The notes: generated by a model not told the origin, from the letters alone. A DNA stretch of 64,000 nt from Parus major (GCF_001522545.3 NC_031769.1:23793617-23857616); one strand, 5' to 3'; positions 26,780-39,050 are shown, numbered from the stretch's first letter. Translations and numbers: made by a program.

Positions 26780-27371
26780 TGTCATGGTTTAAGTCCAGTT
26801 GGCAGCTCAGCCCCACAGAGCTGCTTGCTCACTCCTCCCCAGGTCAGGTGGGGTACAGAACCAGAAGAATGAAAGTGAGGAAACTCTTGTTTGGGATAAA
26901 GACATTTTAATACATAAAGCAAAAGCTTGTAAACAAAGCAAGAAAAATAATACACGGTCAGGCGTGGTCATGGTCAGGCAGATGATCAGCTATGTCCACG
27001 ACATCAGGGCTCCAGCATGCACAGCAGTGACTTTTAGAACACAAATACCACCCCTCCAAACATTCCTCTTCTTCTTCCACAGCTTCATATGTTGAGAATG
27101 AAGCCATTTTGTCTGGGATATCTCGTGGGTCAATCTGGGTCAGTTGTCCTGGCTGTGCTCTTCCCCAGCTCCCCCTGTACCCCCATCCCAGTTGCTGGTT
27201 TGGCAGTGTGAGAAGCACAACAGACCTTGACGTCGTGCAAGCTCTGCTCAGCAATAGCTAAAACACTGCTGGATTATCAACACGGTTTCCAGCACAAATA
27301 CAAAATACAAATACAAACAGCCACGCACCATGGTAGAGAAATTTAACTGTATCCCTGCCAAAACCAGCACA
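26780..27371 (-). mobile_element. Solo LTR of an avian endogenous retrovirus
   Basis: This 592-bp element starts TGTCATGGTTTAAGTCCAG and ends CAAAACCAGCACA, giving the TG...CA ends of a retroviral LTR. The layout (CAGCTCAGCCCCACA near the left end, ATTATCAACAC and TATCCCTGCCAAAACC near the right) is a widespread avian LTR type I recognise. Flanks are GGTAC (26775-26779) and GGTAG (27372-27376), a 5-bp target duplication with one mismatch, as expected for many ERV groups. On the - strand a weak TATA-like site (27087-27092) lies about 180 bp upstream of an ATTAAA polyadenylation signal (26906-26911), so the LTR probably points left. No internal retroviral sequence adjoins either side, so it is a recombination-derived solo LTR. 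The family assignment is from memory. Confidence 0.82.
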
Positions 27372-28780
27372 GGTAGAACAGCAGGACATTAGTTACCAGT
27401 TACAGGGCTGCCTTGTTTGTCATTGGCTCTGACTTACCAGCGCTGCAGTTCTCACCCTCAATTTTTTAGGAGTCTGCCACTTCCTAGCAGAGTAGAAAGG
27501 ACGAGTGAGGAAAGAGTCCATTTATATCACCAGCCTACAGCACAGATGATGCTGGGAATGTTTTCTCTTAAAAGAATTAGTACTTATCAGTCAATTAAAG
27601 TCAAGCAAAGGCCTGCAGTGTTGCACACATGAGCTGTTTCATTCCTCAGCTAAGCTGAACCCTGGCAAGACCACAGCCCAGACCAGCAGCCTGCACCATG
27701 TCTTGTGTTTTTCCTGCTTACTGAGCAGAGAAATTGAGACAGAAAAGGCTTTAGTCCTGTTTTGAATTCAAAGAAAGAGAATTAGTGAAGGTTAGGAGAA
27801 GTGATTGCCTACAAAAGCCACAAGAGCATTCATCAAAGTGAGGCATCATTCTTATTCTGTTCTTAATGCTCTAATGATTCATTTATGCATGTAACTCTTA
27901 TTTCTGAGGACTGGCCTCTCTCTCTCTCTCTTCCCATCAGAATTCAGGCTTGTGTCCAAAGAAATTATTTTTCTCTGGAAAAAAAATTGCCTCTATGTAG
28001 GAAAGCAAATACTATTGAGACTTCTTTTTTAAATAAAAATGTATAAATTCCAATAATACAACTTGCCACTATTTGGAACTCCATAGCATTAGCATTTTGG
28101 GGAAATTTGTTGATAAACACTGCATATATGTATTAAACCAAATTTATTACTGGCCAAACCATTAATGGATTTTTAGCTTGAAGTTGCAGTTTTTGTAGAG
28201 AAACTGGACTTTGAGCTGATTTGGGTGCTTCATAGAACAAAAGTTGAGCATAGGACCCCTGTTCCTGGCTGAGGTGGTACAGAAAAGAGACCTTGGGCCT
28301 TTTCAGGTGGGAAAATCTGGCTGGGCTGCCTGCCTATTTCCCCTGGGAGAATATTAGTTTTTTAATCTCTGCCACGTGAGAGAATCTGTTACTTATAAAA
28401 GATACGCCATTCACTCCTTAAAAATACTGTGGAAGTTTCACAGATGAACTTTCTCAGAGGAGTGCTCCCAAGTCTCTTGCTTTACTCTTTAAAGTGCTCT
28501 TTACTTTGGAAGAGGAGCCATCCATAACTTTCCCTCAGTGCATTGTTAGCAAGTTCTGATTTTACAAGTCGAGGGCTGGCATTTCTAGCATTCAGCATGT
28601 GCACATTACTGCTGTAAATTTATGGCACCGATATCAACACTCTTTTTTTTTCACCGATTCTTTCCTACAAAAGGCACAGGACTTCAGATTGGGATGCCGT
28701 ACTTTGGGATTTCTGCCAAAGGACGTTTTGTGAATCTAGCAAGTCTTTCAGCCACCCAAACTAGAAGAACATTGCTAATA
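27372..28780. other. Unique stretch between two LTRs
   Basis: No gag, pol or env-like reading frame lies between the two LTRs. They also differ in sequence, so they are independent insertions, not the ends of one provirus. A short CT microsatellite sits at about 27917-27931. The last 220 bp before the second LTR retain several CpGs, unlike most of the window, and could belong to a further repeat that I do not recognise. Confidence 0.55.
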
Positions 28781-29411
28781 TGTTGTGGAGGCCCAAGTGT
28801 CTATGACTGTGGAGACCTGAGGGCCTATGATGAAAATCCCCATTTGCCAATCTTGGAAAGGAGGCAACAAGCACTGCTTCCGAAGACAGGGGTTAGGGAA
28901 AGCCTCTTCCCCATAGGTCTTTGAAAATATATTTTAATATATTGTTGAGTTTTCTCTCCCTTTACTTCTCCGAGTTTTTGTCACCCGGTTCAGCCTCTGT
29001 TTCCCTTATTTGTACTTTCCCCAGAATGTTCTCTCCTCACCTAATCCCTATTGGCCCCAGTTTGGTGCAGTGGTCTGCCCCTGTTTTCCTATTGGTTCCC
29101 CTGTTCTATTACTCTGCCTCTGCACCACTTTTCCATTTTCCCATTGGCTCTTGATCCTTTGTTCCGCCCCCTCTTTCCCATATATAATTATGGACCTTGC
29201 TTGTCACTTGTCTTTGTCCCTGGACCCCTTTAATGCGTGGATCTAAGAAGTCCCCTTTGGAACTCCGTACAAACACCCTTCCTGCTTTCTTTGCTGACAA
29301 GCTCTCGGGCTGTGTGTGGACTGAGCAGTGGTTCTGTGCCTGCCCAAACACCCCCAGCTGGAGACACTTTCGGAAGGTAGCAGCAATTTACCATCCACCC
29401 ACACTGCTACA
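28781..29411 (+). mobile_element. Solo LTR with intact-looking promoter layout
   Basis: The 631-bp element begins TGTTGTGGAGGCCCAAG and ends CACACTGCTACA; the ends form a short imperfect inverted repeat (TGTTG/TGTAG). It has a retroviral U3-like promoter: three inverted CCAAT boxes (ATTGG near 29050, 29091 and 29141), a CCGCCCC GC box (about 29164-29170) and TATATAA at 29181-29187. No internal retroviral region adjoins it. The pentamer AATAT occurs at both junctions (28777-28781 and 29411-29415) but overlaps the terminal T and A by one base, so the target duplication is not clean. It is unrelated to the LTR at 26.78 kb. The ERV class is undetermined. Confidence 0.7.
29049..29187 (+). promoter_or_regulatory. 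LTR U3 promoter cluster: CCAAT boxes, GC box, TATA box
   Basis: ATTGG pentamers occur at about 29050, 29091 and 29141, spaced roughly 40-50 bp apart. CCGCCCC follows, and then TATATAAT starts about 10 bp downstream. This order is a textbook RNA polymerase II core promoter. Transcription would start near 29210-29220 and run rightward. Activity is inferred only. Confidence 0.65.
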
Positions 29412-31204
29412 ATATTTCACTTACCCTTTCAAAATCACTGACAATTTTTCATATTGCCCTTTCAATACTCTCAAGGATTCAGAGTGGGCTTGGAGAAATC
29501 TTATGAGAATATGCCTCATAAAAGGGCTGGATAGATGGAACAAATTTTGATGAGCATATGAAAAAGACTGAAATGAGATGAGATACAAGTGGTCTTGGGC
29601 ACAAGAACACTAAATCAAGAAGAAAGTGGCAACTGGGGCTAAAGAAGAGGAGAGCAAAAGTCTTTCAGGACAGAAAAGGGAAAAACTGAGCAAAACAATA
29701 TAGTTGACCCAGCAGAGAGAGAAGAGTAAAATGGAAGGGACTGAACAAAGGAATTCAGATGAGTTCTTCTCTGTGGGTGGAAATGGACAGGCTTACTGAA
29801 AATTTTGCACAAAACTTTTTATTTGGGAGAAAGGAGATAGACTGAGAATAATCAAATACATATTTCTAACAATTAGCATATTTTCCCCAGCTCTCCAGGT
29901 GAACTATGACTCTACCAATTCCTCCCCTAGGATAAAATGCAAAATTTAGTGGATTAATTAATTGAATTCTCTTCAGTTTTTGTATTTCTACTTTTCTCAC
30001 TTATAGACTGACTATAGGAAAGTTCTAATTTTTGAACACACTCTTTGTTCTATTACTATTTGATCTGAAAAGATAAAATGGCTTATCAGTCATTTCAAAG
30101 TCAGTGACTAGCTAAGCAAATATTTTGAACATTATTGTTATAAATACAGGTTTTTCTTTAAGTAATCTGAGCTTAACTAACAAATAGATCTAAAGAGCTA
30201 TGATAACCAAAATAAAACTGTATTTTATGAATATGAATAGAATTCATTCATAGTTCTATGAATGATGACAAATGAGAGTCACCAATGAATGCCTTCTCTT
30301 TTTTTGAACTGCTCAATAGTCATTGCTTATATAGGTTGAGATATGGACAGGTAAGATACCATGAGATCACTGTCTGCATCACCTGAGGCCTTCTGAATCA
30401 GGCCATGTTAATGGGATATTTTCACCCTAGCCTACCAGGAAACATGCCTAAAAGTAAGGTCTGGCTAATTGTGGCTCTTTTCATCTAAGCACGTAAAAAC
30501 AGCACAGTGTGACACGAATAATGTGCAGCTTATTGTCAGAAGTGATGTTTTTTCTGTGTGATGTTAGTACTCATCTGAAATAAAAATAAAAGATAATACA
30601 AAAACAAAAAAGGAAGAGAACAATTGCAAAACAGTTGGTGAATACAAATACATTCTTAGTCACCTCAGCAATAGAATAGGTTTTAACATGTTCCCAGGTC
30701 TGAAAATTGAGTGTTTTTCAAGGGGGGGGTGGCAGGGACATTTACACCCAACACCATGGATGGAAAGACTGATCTGTGTTTTGACCTGACCTCCGTAATT
30801 TAATAAGGATGTTGTGTTATAGCAGCAGGGGCAGTAGCCTGGTGGCTTTCTTTAGTGTTTTCCTAAAGAACTGTAGTTGATTTTTATGATGGCTTTTTCC
30901 ACAGAAGTTTAGGCACACCTTGAGCCAATCAACATCTTTGCTGAGGGAAATGAAGGTTCCAGTTGCAGATTGCAAAGCAGAAAAATAAAAAACATTGATA
31001 CAGTGTAAATCAGGATCTTACCACTTTTGCATCTGATTTAACACAAAAACTACACAGCTGCACCCATTGGAAAACACCTGGTAACAAATATCCACTGCTG
31101 AAAGAGTTTAATTTATTTCAAGAGTTTGGTTTCTACTGTTCTACCATTCTACTCTTTCTTGTGAGATATAAGAAAAAAAATTTTCATCATGACATTACAT
31201 CACA
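29412..31204. other. Non-coding stretch, nothing recognised
   Basis: The first 350 bp are purine-rich without clear repeat structure, and the remainder is AT-rich unique DNA. An eight-base G run sits at about 30722-30729. No gene, RNA or mobile element is supported. Confidence 0.55.
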
Positions 31205-31432
31205 TTACATTGGAAAAGGTTACCCAGAGAAGTTGTGAAATGTCCCTCATTAAAAATACAAAACACTTAGATTGACAGGGCCCTAGATAACCTGATCTAA
31301 GGATTCCAGGTGAACCTTAAATAAGCTCTTGGAGCAACAGGCAGAGAGTATGATAGGATGTTGCCAGTGAGGCTGGTTAAGGCCATTAAGGCCTATTGGT
31401 GGCCTTGGGGTCCTGAAAGATTCTGTAATATG
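31205..31432 (+). mobile_element. Decayed CR1 LINE 3' end
   Basis: The order GGAAAAGGTTACCCAGAGAA, GTTGTGAAATGTCCC, TAGATAACCTGATCTAAGGA, then GGTCCTGAAAGATTCTGTAA parallels the CR1 ORF2 end and 3' UTR (GGTTGCCCAGAGAA, then GGCAACCTGATCTAG, then the ATTCTGTGA tail). Many substitutions and small indels make it an old copy, with ends uncertain by tens of bases. Confidence 0.7.
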
Positions 31433-32259
31433 TGACATTCCTAATAAAAATCTACCTTTCCAACTGTGATTAACATATCACTAAAGATGCTGTTCTTAAA
31501 ATGGTTATTGGTTTTGGATTTAACTTGAAAACTAGGAAAAAAATTTGCAGACATGTGAACACATAAAGTTTTGGGGTTTTTTTGGTTTGAGATTATGACT
31601 ATATTCTCCAGCCAAGCCCTGTGCAGTAGTGCCAGTGAATCCTTTACATAGCAAAAAGGAAGACTTACCTAGATTCTGCCTTGGTTCAGCCCTCACAACT
31701 TTATATGTTTAGTCAAGATACTTAAATATAACACTTCCACCTCTGTAAGTGACAGAGAGAAAGATGCATCTCTAAAGGGGATCCCAGTCCACCCAGACTT
31801 TGGATGTCCCAAGGTAAGTTCAGAACACATCCAGGCCGTGTGTTCTGTGTGGATTTATTCATGTTTTGTGTGTGACCCTTAGCTGTCTCTCTGTCAGGTA
31901 TTACCTTTCAAACACAGAAATTCAAGCAGTTGCTGATGTATCAATTCACACATTTGATACATAAGGCAGGGTGGAGACCAGCTGTGTCATGTAGTCATTC
32001 TCCTGCTCTCCTGCTGATTCTTGAATTAGAGGGCCACAAGTTAAACTAGTAATGCTCTTGTTATATCACTAGTTACAGTAAGATTGGAACCAGTGAGCAA
32101 TCTTCTCTTGGCATTCCTTAGCATTTTATGTTTCGCAAACCTTAAGGGAACATCTGGTTACTAATTTACTTCTGCGTACTTCCACAGCCATTTAACAACT
32201 TCTAAAGTAGACTATGGAATGTATATGAATGAATATTGGCTGAGGGAAAATGTTTAGAA
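31433..32259. other. Unique spacer, nothing recognised
   Basis: Roughly 0.8 kb of AT-rich DNA lies between two CR1 fragments. I see no gene or repeat in it. Confidence 0.6.
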
Positions 32260-32395
32260 TAGAATCATAGAACAATTTGGGTTGGAAGGGCCCTTTAGAG
32301 GTCACCTAGTCCAACCTCTCTGCAATGGGCAGGGCCATTTTAGTCTAGGCCAGGTTGCCCTGAGCCCTACCCAGTCTAACTTGTTTCCAGGGTCT
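32260..32395 (-). mobile_element. CR1 LINE 3'-end fragment
   Basis: The + strand reads AGAATCATAGAACAATTTGG, GTTGGAAGGGCCCTTTAGAG, GTCACCTAGTCCAACCTC and CAGGTTGCCCTGAGCCC. This is the complement of a CR1 3' tail and UTR. The subfamily resembles the one with a CTAGTCCAACC block, and differs from the + strand fragment 300 bp downstream. Confidence 0.92.
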
Positions 32396-32690
32396 AGTAG
32401 AGGATCAGGAGAAGATCATAGTAAAATCAGCCCAGAATGTGGCAGAAATGATCGTCAGGTAGGATAAAGCTGACCCTTCTTCCATTACTGCAGTCATTTT
32501 GTGTAAAGTACCTAAACGCAAGCTGGATTGACTCAGTGTGTGTTCCAGGGTCAATCTATGGTCAGGCAAAGGGCCTGAATTTAAGGCTTTTCAGCTTAAA
32601 TGCAAGCTGCTTTAGAAGGTAGTCATTAACTTTTGCCCCCTGTAAAACAATGTTAAATTCACACAGTGTGAATGTGACTTACAATAACTC

Positions 32691-32797
32691 ATGGTGTGAT
32701 TCTTGAGGTGATCTTGTGAAAGGCCTGCAGCTGGACCTCGATGATCCTTGTGGCTCCCTTCCAACTCAAGAGATTTCATGATTCTGTGATTCTACGA
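32691..32797 (+). mobile_element. CR1 LINE terminal fragment
   Basis: ATGGTGTGATTCTTGAGG is followed by CTGGACCTCGATGATCCTTG, GGCTCCCTTCCAACTCAAG and TTTCATGATTCTGTGATTCT. This matches the last 100 bp of a CR1 element in the + orientation. It is severely 5'-truncated, and no ORF2 sequence remains. Confidence 0.92.
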
Positions 32798-35700
32798 TGA
32801 TAAAAGAGAATGGGGTGTCACTGTTCCTCAGTCTGATGGGGTAAATCTAGGTCCATGTCAGCAGATGTCAAGTACAAGTGTCTGGGACTGCTTTTCTGGT
32901 GACAGCCTGGGTCTAAAGAAGATCATTTGTATAAAGATCAGTGCATAAGGCATCCTTGACACTTCAACTAGATCTTCATATCTAAGACTTTACAAATTTG
33001 TCTTGGGATAGCATTCTGAAACATACTAATCACAGTCAGTGTTCAGAAGTTTAGAAATAGCAAATTACTTCAAAGTGTCAATAAGTTGAAATAATATGCA
33101 ATTCAAATTCTTTCTCAAGTCACTTAGCTTTCTTTTTTGTGTTTTGAAAACCCTCAAGCAACCTCTCGTATTCGTGTGGGTGTGCATCTTGTGGGCTATA
33201 ACTGCACTGATTTTTCTTTGGAGTAAGCTGTTGCCTAGAAGCAGTAGAGGAGGAAGATTTGGGTTTTAAGCTTGAAGCCTCTTAGCTGGAGAAGGCAGCC
33301 CACACCTTACATTCACATTCAGGACCAAGAGGATTCCAGGCTTAATCAAGTAGAAGGAGTTGAGATAAAATGTTTTGTTAATTTTATTCCATTCCAGAAA
33401 ACAACACAAGCACATGGTGCACATTTAGTAAGCCTCAAACTTAGAAAACACTTGAAAATTTTGAACTGTGCCACAGGGACCAGCGTAAAGCAGAAAAAAC
33501 CCCTCAGCTTTAAGTGCAGGGGGGTATGACTTCTAGCCAGCTGCTGTTGCAACCAGAGGTTGTCCCTGCATCCAGTTCTGTACTGGCTGGGCAATGTTCC
33601 ATTTCTAACTAAGGATTTATCACAGAGGTGGCAACATGTCCCTAACCAGATTCTGCCCAGACTCCCAAAGGTTACAGGCACACAGCAAGGGGAGCTGCAC
33701 TCTATAGCTCTCTCCAGATACCCCTAAGACAAGGGGTCCTGAGGGATCTACAGTGATGTTTAGTCTAAGGGTGGTTATCTGGAAGCAGGAAGTAACTAAT
33801 TCCAGTTAGCATTAAATAAAGTGATTAATGGTTTGTATTTGCACTGTAGTCATATATCATCACATCAGGAAATAAAGTATTTCCAGACAAGCAGAGGATT
33901 TCTGAACAGTTATGAAGAAAAATTTAGAACCTTTGGAATGAAGTACTTTGAGGAAACAAAATCTGAGAAACATTTGGAGTGAGTTTCACTCAACCTAAAT
34001 CTTATTTATTTTCCATTTATCCTGAAATTTAAACTCAGATTTAAAAGTTAGGATATTTATTCTGAGTTTTATCATTGCCCAGATGGTCTGGGTGACTAAA
34101 AAAAAAAGAATTTACAAGGCTGTCAGAAGTAAAAAATGACCCTATGGAGAAGATTTTTTTTCTCTCTTTTACTAACCTAATTATTTTTCTATTTCAAATC
34201 TCCTCTCAGACTAACCTTTGCTTGAAAAATGCTGTAAATCAGCACACTCTGCTGGTAGACCAAGAGAATGTGACTGACAAAGAAAAAAAAAACCCAGAAA
34301 TAATGCAGCCATTAAATTAAATTAAATTAAAACTTAACCAGTCATATATTCTGAGGAAAGGAAACAAATCACAGTAATATGTAGCCCACAACTCTCCAAC
34401 ACAGCAGAGTTAATTAGTGAATACAGTTTGATTCATATCAGTGTACCAAAAAGGAGTTGGTTCATAGCCTTAACTCTGTGTTGAAGACAGCAGCTGTTTC
34501 AGAAGGAATTATTTAGAGCACAGAATGCACAGTGTTCCTGTGGGCCTACGTGTCATTGTTTCATGCTTGAAAACAAAGGAGCCTGAAACATATCTTCAGA
34601 TCCTGTCCTTGAATGCAAAGGGTTGGGGACAAGAGAAAACTCCTTAAATCTAGCTGTGATCACAGGGCTCTAGTTCTACTTTTGCTCTCCAGTCACAGGG
34701 AAGAATCTTTTGGGAACTGATCACCATTGCTGTTCTTTACACTCTGTGTTCAACACAGATCTTGGTGCAGTGCAGTGGAGCACCAACTATTGTCAAACGC
34801 AGACAAGAAGAGTTGGATTTCCTTAATTTGCATGATGAAATTCTGGGTAAATATTTGTTATTATCATGATGCTGTTTATTTTAAAAGTAGATAATAATTA
34901 CACAAAACATTATCTCTGAAATTGCTGGAGACTGCTATAAAGTCTCCTTGTGTGTCCTAATTAATTTTGCTGTTTGACCAAGAAGCCCCTGAATCCAAAT
35001 TCTTTTTGATCTTATTTGCTGCTAGATATTATATACTTATATCAAACTTTGCTCTACTTTTGGCAAAGCTAATCCAGTGACATTAATCTGTACTGAAAAT
35101 GGCTTTGGAAGAGTCAATAGAGGAAAAGGACAATAACTGGGAAGATGAGTTGTGTATGTGTTGTAGATATTCAGAAATTCTTTTCTTATATATGCTATTT
35201 TACATTTTGAAATTAATTTGCAATCCACTATGCAGAGAAAACCAAGCAATCCTGTTTACTGTGGATATAATAGAACAAAGTCTCTTATTTGTAGGTGTCT
35301 GTCCTAAGTCCTAGCACAAACTCTTTCCACATACTACCTCTCCTTCCCATTTTCTCTATGCCCTTCATGACACTTCAGATTTCTCTTCTTGCTTTATTGC
35401 TGAACTCAAAAAGTGTTGGTGCCCACTCCTGGCTGTCCCAAGTGGTGCCTTGCTGCCTGGCCAGGCAGTGCACATAAGCCTGGTGACCTCATATGGCTTT
35501 CGAAGTGTAAACAATACCTATTTTCACAAAACCTTTAGAAGCAAGATTGTCCTGCTTCCACAGCTGGTTGAAAATGTCCAGCAGGTCCAAAAGTTTTCAC
35601 AAAAAAAAGTACAGGAGCTGATGGACACACAAATTACTAAAAGAACATCTATATTATGCAAGTGAAAATAATGACACAAATTCAAGTTAGTAGACAAGGA

Positions 35701-38700
35701 ATGCTTTCCTTCATTTCCATCACCAAAAGAAAGCAGTATATTTTTGATTACAATTATTCTGTTAAGATGTAAAAGAACTTTGGGCTATGAGAAGCAATTA
35801 GCCACTGATTTAAAAATGCAATAACTTTAATGTTGATTTCAAGTGCATGAACCAGTTTTCTAAGAAGCATCAACTTTCAATTATGTTTAGTGCACAGTCA
35901 GCCATTGCAACCATTAACATTTTCCTGCTCAATCACACTGTCTGTAACCAGCCACTAATAAGAATTAATGAGACAAATCTGCCTTGATTTAGTTTCAAGG
36001 AACCTGCAGGAGTTCTGTCTTTTGGGAGAATTTCATTTATTCACCACCTGTATCCTCAACGTGTTTTCTCAGTTTTGGAAGACCAAGAAAATCTGCCAGT
36101 CTCTTTGTTCTGTTGTTCCTGTTCCTTGCATCAAACTTCGCCTTCCTCAGGGGCTTTCCTGTTAAATCCTCCTTGTGTGTGCAACATATTTCTGAGAGGC
36201 AGACCCAGCCTCTTAAATCCCATGGACTCTGCAGGTCACATATGCTGTATGTGTCCTCTGGAGTGAATAATCTTTGGCGTCTGCTGGAACTTGCCAAATG
36301 GGTTCAACTGCTTCCAGCAGCTGCTCCAGCCAGACGGTGTGGCGACAGTGAAGAGATGCAGAGCCAGAGGTGGCTGCAGAAGAATAGGTGGAGAAGGAGG
36401 TATTCCAACAGGAAAGAAAGCAAGGTTACTTCGAAAGATTCTGCTTTCGTAATCTTTCAATTAAACTACAGAGTTTCTTCATCAGTTTCATTCATTGTTA
36501 GTACCATTTTAGATTTTTTGTTGTTGTTTATGTAGTTATCTTCTTTCATCTGACGCATATCACTTTAGGAGCCAAAAACAGAATAAGACAATATTACAGA
36601 TTTCTGTACTGGTGAGAGCACCCCTGACTTGACTATGGCAATGATTTCTGCTGTAATTCAGCTGTTCAGGCTTCACTGTCCTAATCGGGACCAGAAAACT
36701 GTATCATCATGTTTCTACTAAAGTGCCAAATTAAGTGCAAAGGTGTCTGTATTGTTAATGTCACAAAGTTTCTCAATAATATGAAATACTGAAACTGGAA
36801 ATAATTCACTATTACCTTTCATCTTATATGCACTGTTTACAAAATGTCAATTATATTTACATTTTTTTAGCCAGAAGACATAAAATAACAAAGGAAAAAT
36901 GGAAGAAGAAAATGAAGGAAGAAAAATTAGCAATCAATGAATTGGAAAAGACATAAGAAATATAACAAAGCAACAAAGAGATGTTACAAAAGAAGCAACC
37001 TTGTGCTATGATAGGGACCTCTCAGTTAAAACTGATCAGATCAGGAAAGCATTTTCCCAGCACCTTTGGACAGAAATTTACTTTGTATCAAATCTTTTAT
37101 TAGTAGGAAACAAACCATAAGGCCATTCTCTGAAGTTGTGAAGGGCCAAAACTGTTTCCATCCTGCATCTCACTTTCATCTCTTTAGGTGAGGAGGGAAG
37201 ATAAATTAAGAGAAGCAAAATGGAATGGACTGTTGCTATTCACACTATGCTGTACTGCAAGCAATATTTAAGAAACAAAGGTGTCACAGAACAATCACAC
37301 CAATTCTCCAGATAGCTTTTTACAAAATTTAAATTGATAAATGGAATTCTTATTTTTAGGTTTTTGTTGCCAAGTACTGAAATACCTCAGCAGCTGAATT
37401 AAACTTCTGCAGCAAGTGAATTAAATTGCAGATTTCTTACTTTTAGAAGAAAGTTGAAGGCAGCTTGAATTTTTATAATCCATATCAATTCATATGTGAA
37501 GGACTTCTCTTTCCATTACAGTAACTTCTAAGACTTTCATTTCAGCTACATTCTTATCTTGAAATAATTAAAGCCTTATTGCAAAGATATTCTTCCTTGA
37601 AGTCAGTAATAATTTCCAATATGTGTAGCTTCAATGCTTGTGTGTAAATATGAGAATATAATAAAATGCACTGTGTATATAGTAAAGGGCAATAGTATAC
37701 TTTACTATCAAATGGATGTGATTCCTTCCTGAGCACTCACTCTGAAAATGGCATCATTATAGATTATAAAATATCCAGATGATAATTTTATTGACAGCTG
37801 TGCACCCTTGATGGCTGTTCTCAAAATTGCAAATCTGATCCCATCAGTCAGGGTTCATAGGAAGCTGTGGCATTTCATTTCATACACCACTCCTCTTCAC
37901 TTGCTAACCCTCTATACTGCATCTTAAATTTAATTAGCCATGAAGTCTTTTCTAAGGTAAGACTGAATCTTGCATCTGACAGGTTACACAACCTTGAACA
38001 TAAGCCCACATTTCCTCTCTGTGTATCTAGTGAATGATTAGCACACATCAGTATGCTGTAAAGGGTCCCACACTGCCTTCTAATGCTAATATTCCTACAT
38101 TATAATATGATACTGTCTGTTTGCCTCTGGCTTTTAATTTCTTTAATAAAATGGTAATGCGTCATGTTTTAATATTGTGGTTGTATAATTGTCTCAGGAA
38201 GTGACTAGCAATTTCTTGGCTATGATTTTTTTCATAGCAAAATGTACATTTATTGAAAACTAAATTGTTCCTGAGAATCCTGTAACCTAAAAAAACTGGA
38301 GAAAACATCAGAACGTAATGTATTGAACCTTTTTCAAGGGAAAATTCTCATTTTCCATTTAAAAATTACTTGCTTATGCAGCACGGTAGATTTATACTTA
38401 AAAAGCCACATTTTAAACCTATTGAAACAAGTTGCTTTAATACCAATGATTTGGCCTAAGTATAGTTCTAGTTCAACTGAAAAATTTGTCTCAAAAAACA
38501 TTTGTCTCAGGAATATCTTCAATATTTTAATTTTCTTGTTCTGGCTGATGGATGATAAACCTCAAACGCTGCGGAATGGGGAGCCCTCATTTTCAGCCAC
38601 CATGTGTCCTTACACTTCAAGTCTTCTTTGGTGTGTTTAATGTCATCCTTTAACATTGCTGTGCAAAGCCTGGTGATATCTTTAGTGTGAGTGCCATGTC

Positions 38701-39050
38701 TGACTGTTGCCATCCTGTGCTTGGATTACAGAACACTCCTGAATTTTTATCAGCTTGACTAGATGTCCAACCACCACCCTTCCTCATCTGACCTCAGCAG
38801 AGACCACAGAGACCTATGGTCTTCCAGATGCTCTGAGTATTTGAGTATTTGCTTTTATTTGTATACAGAGCATCACTGGAAGGTGTAACTCTGACTTCTT
38901 TTCTAAGTGAACCACATGTGAACATGTGCATGTGAGCCACAAACATTAAAAGCTGTTTTTTATCCCCTGGGTTGCAAGATGGAGCTGTAGTGTGTGTTCT
39001 TCACCAGTGATTATCATGGAGCTGGGTTGTGCTGCAGAGAGGGCCCAGAC
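32798..39050. other. Non-coding stretch with one unexplained patch
   Basis: About 6.3 kb is mostly AT-rich unique DNA. A short TTAAA-type repeat lies at about 34313-34330. The patch at about 36.03-36.46 kb is unusual, being GC-richer and CpG-retaining with overlapping open frames on the - strand, and is listed separately. I recognise no exon, RNA gene or mobile element elsewhere. Confidence 0.55.
36037..36297 (-). other. Unrecognised 86-codon open frame in a CpG-retaining patch
   Basis: On the - strand an ATG-to-stop frame of 86 codons encodes a basic peptide. Its C-terminal half is arginine/lysine/asparagine-rich (KAKFDARNRNNRTKRLADFL at about residues 53-72). A second frame on the same strand (36236-36460) overlaps it in another phase. 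I cannot assign either to a family. The patch could be a decayed processed pseudogene, an unrecognised repeat, or chance. No clear polyA tail, splice sites or flanking duplication are visible. The composition differs from its AT-rich neighbours, which is the only reason to list it. Confidence 0.2.

Noticed and set aside
26780..29411. The two LTRs as the ends of a single provirus
   Set aside because: The LTRs are unrelated in sequence, appear to face opposite ways, and have no retroviral genes between them.
36113..36535. 140-codon open frame on the + strand
   Set aside because: It is antisense to the equally unassigned - strand frames and ends in low-complexity T-rich sequence. No family is recognised.
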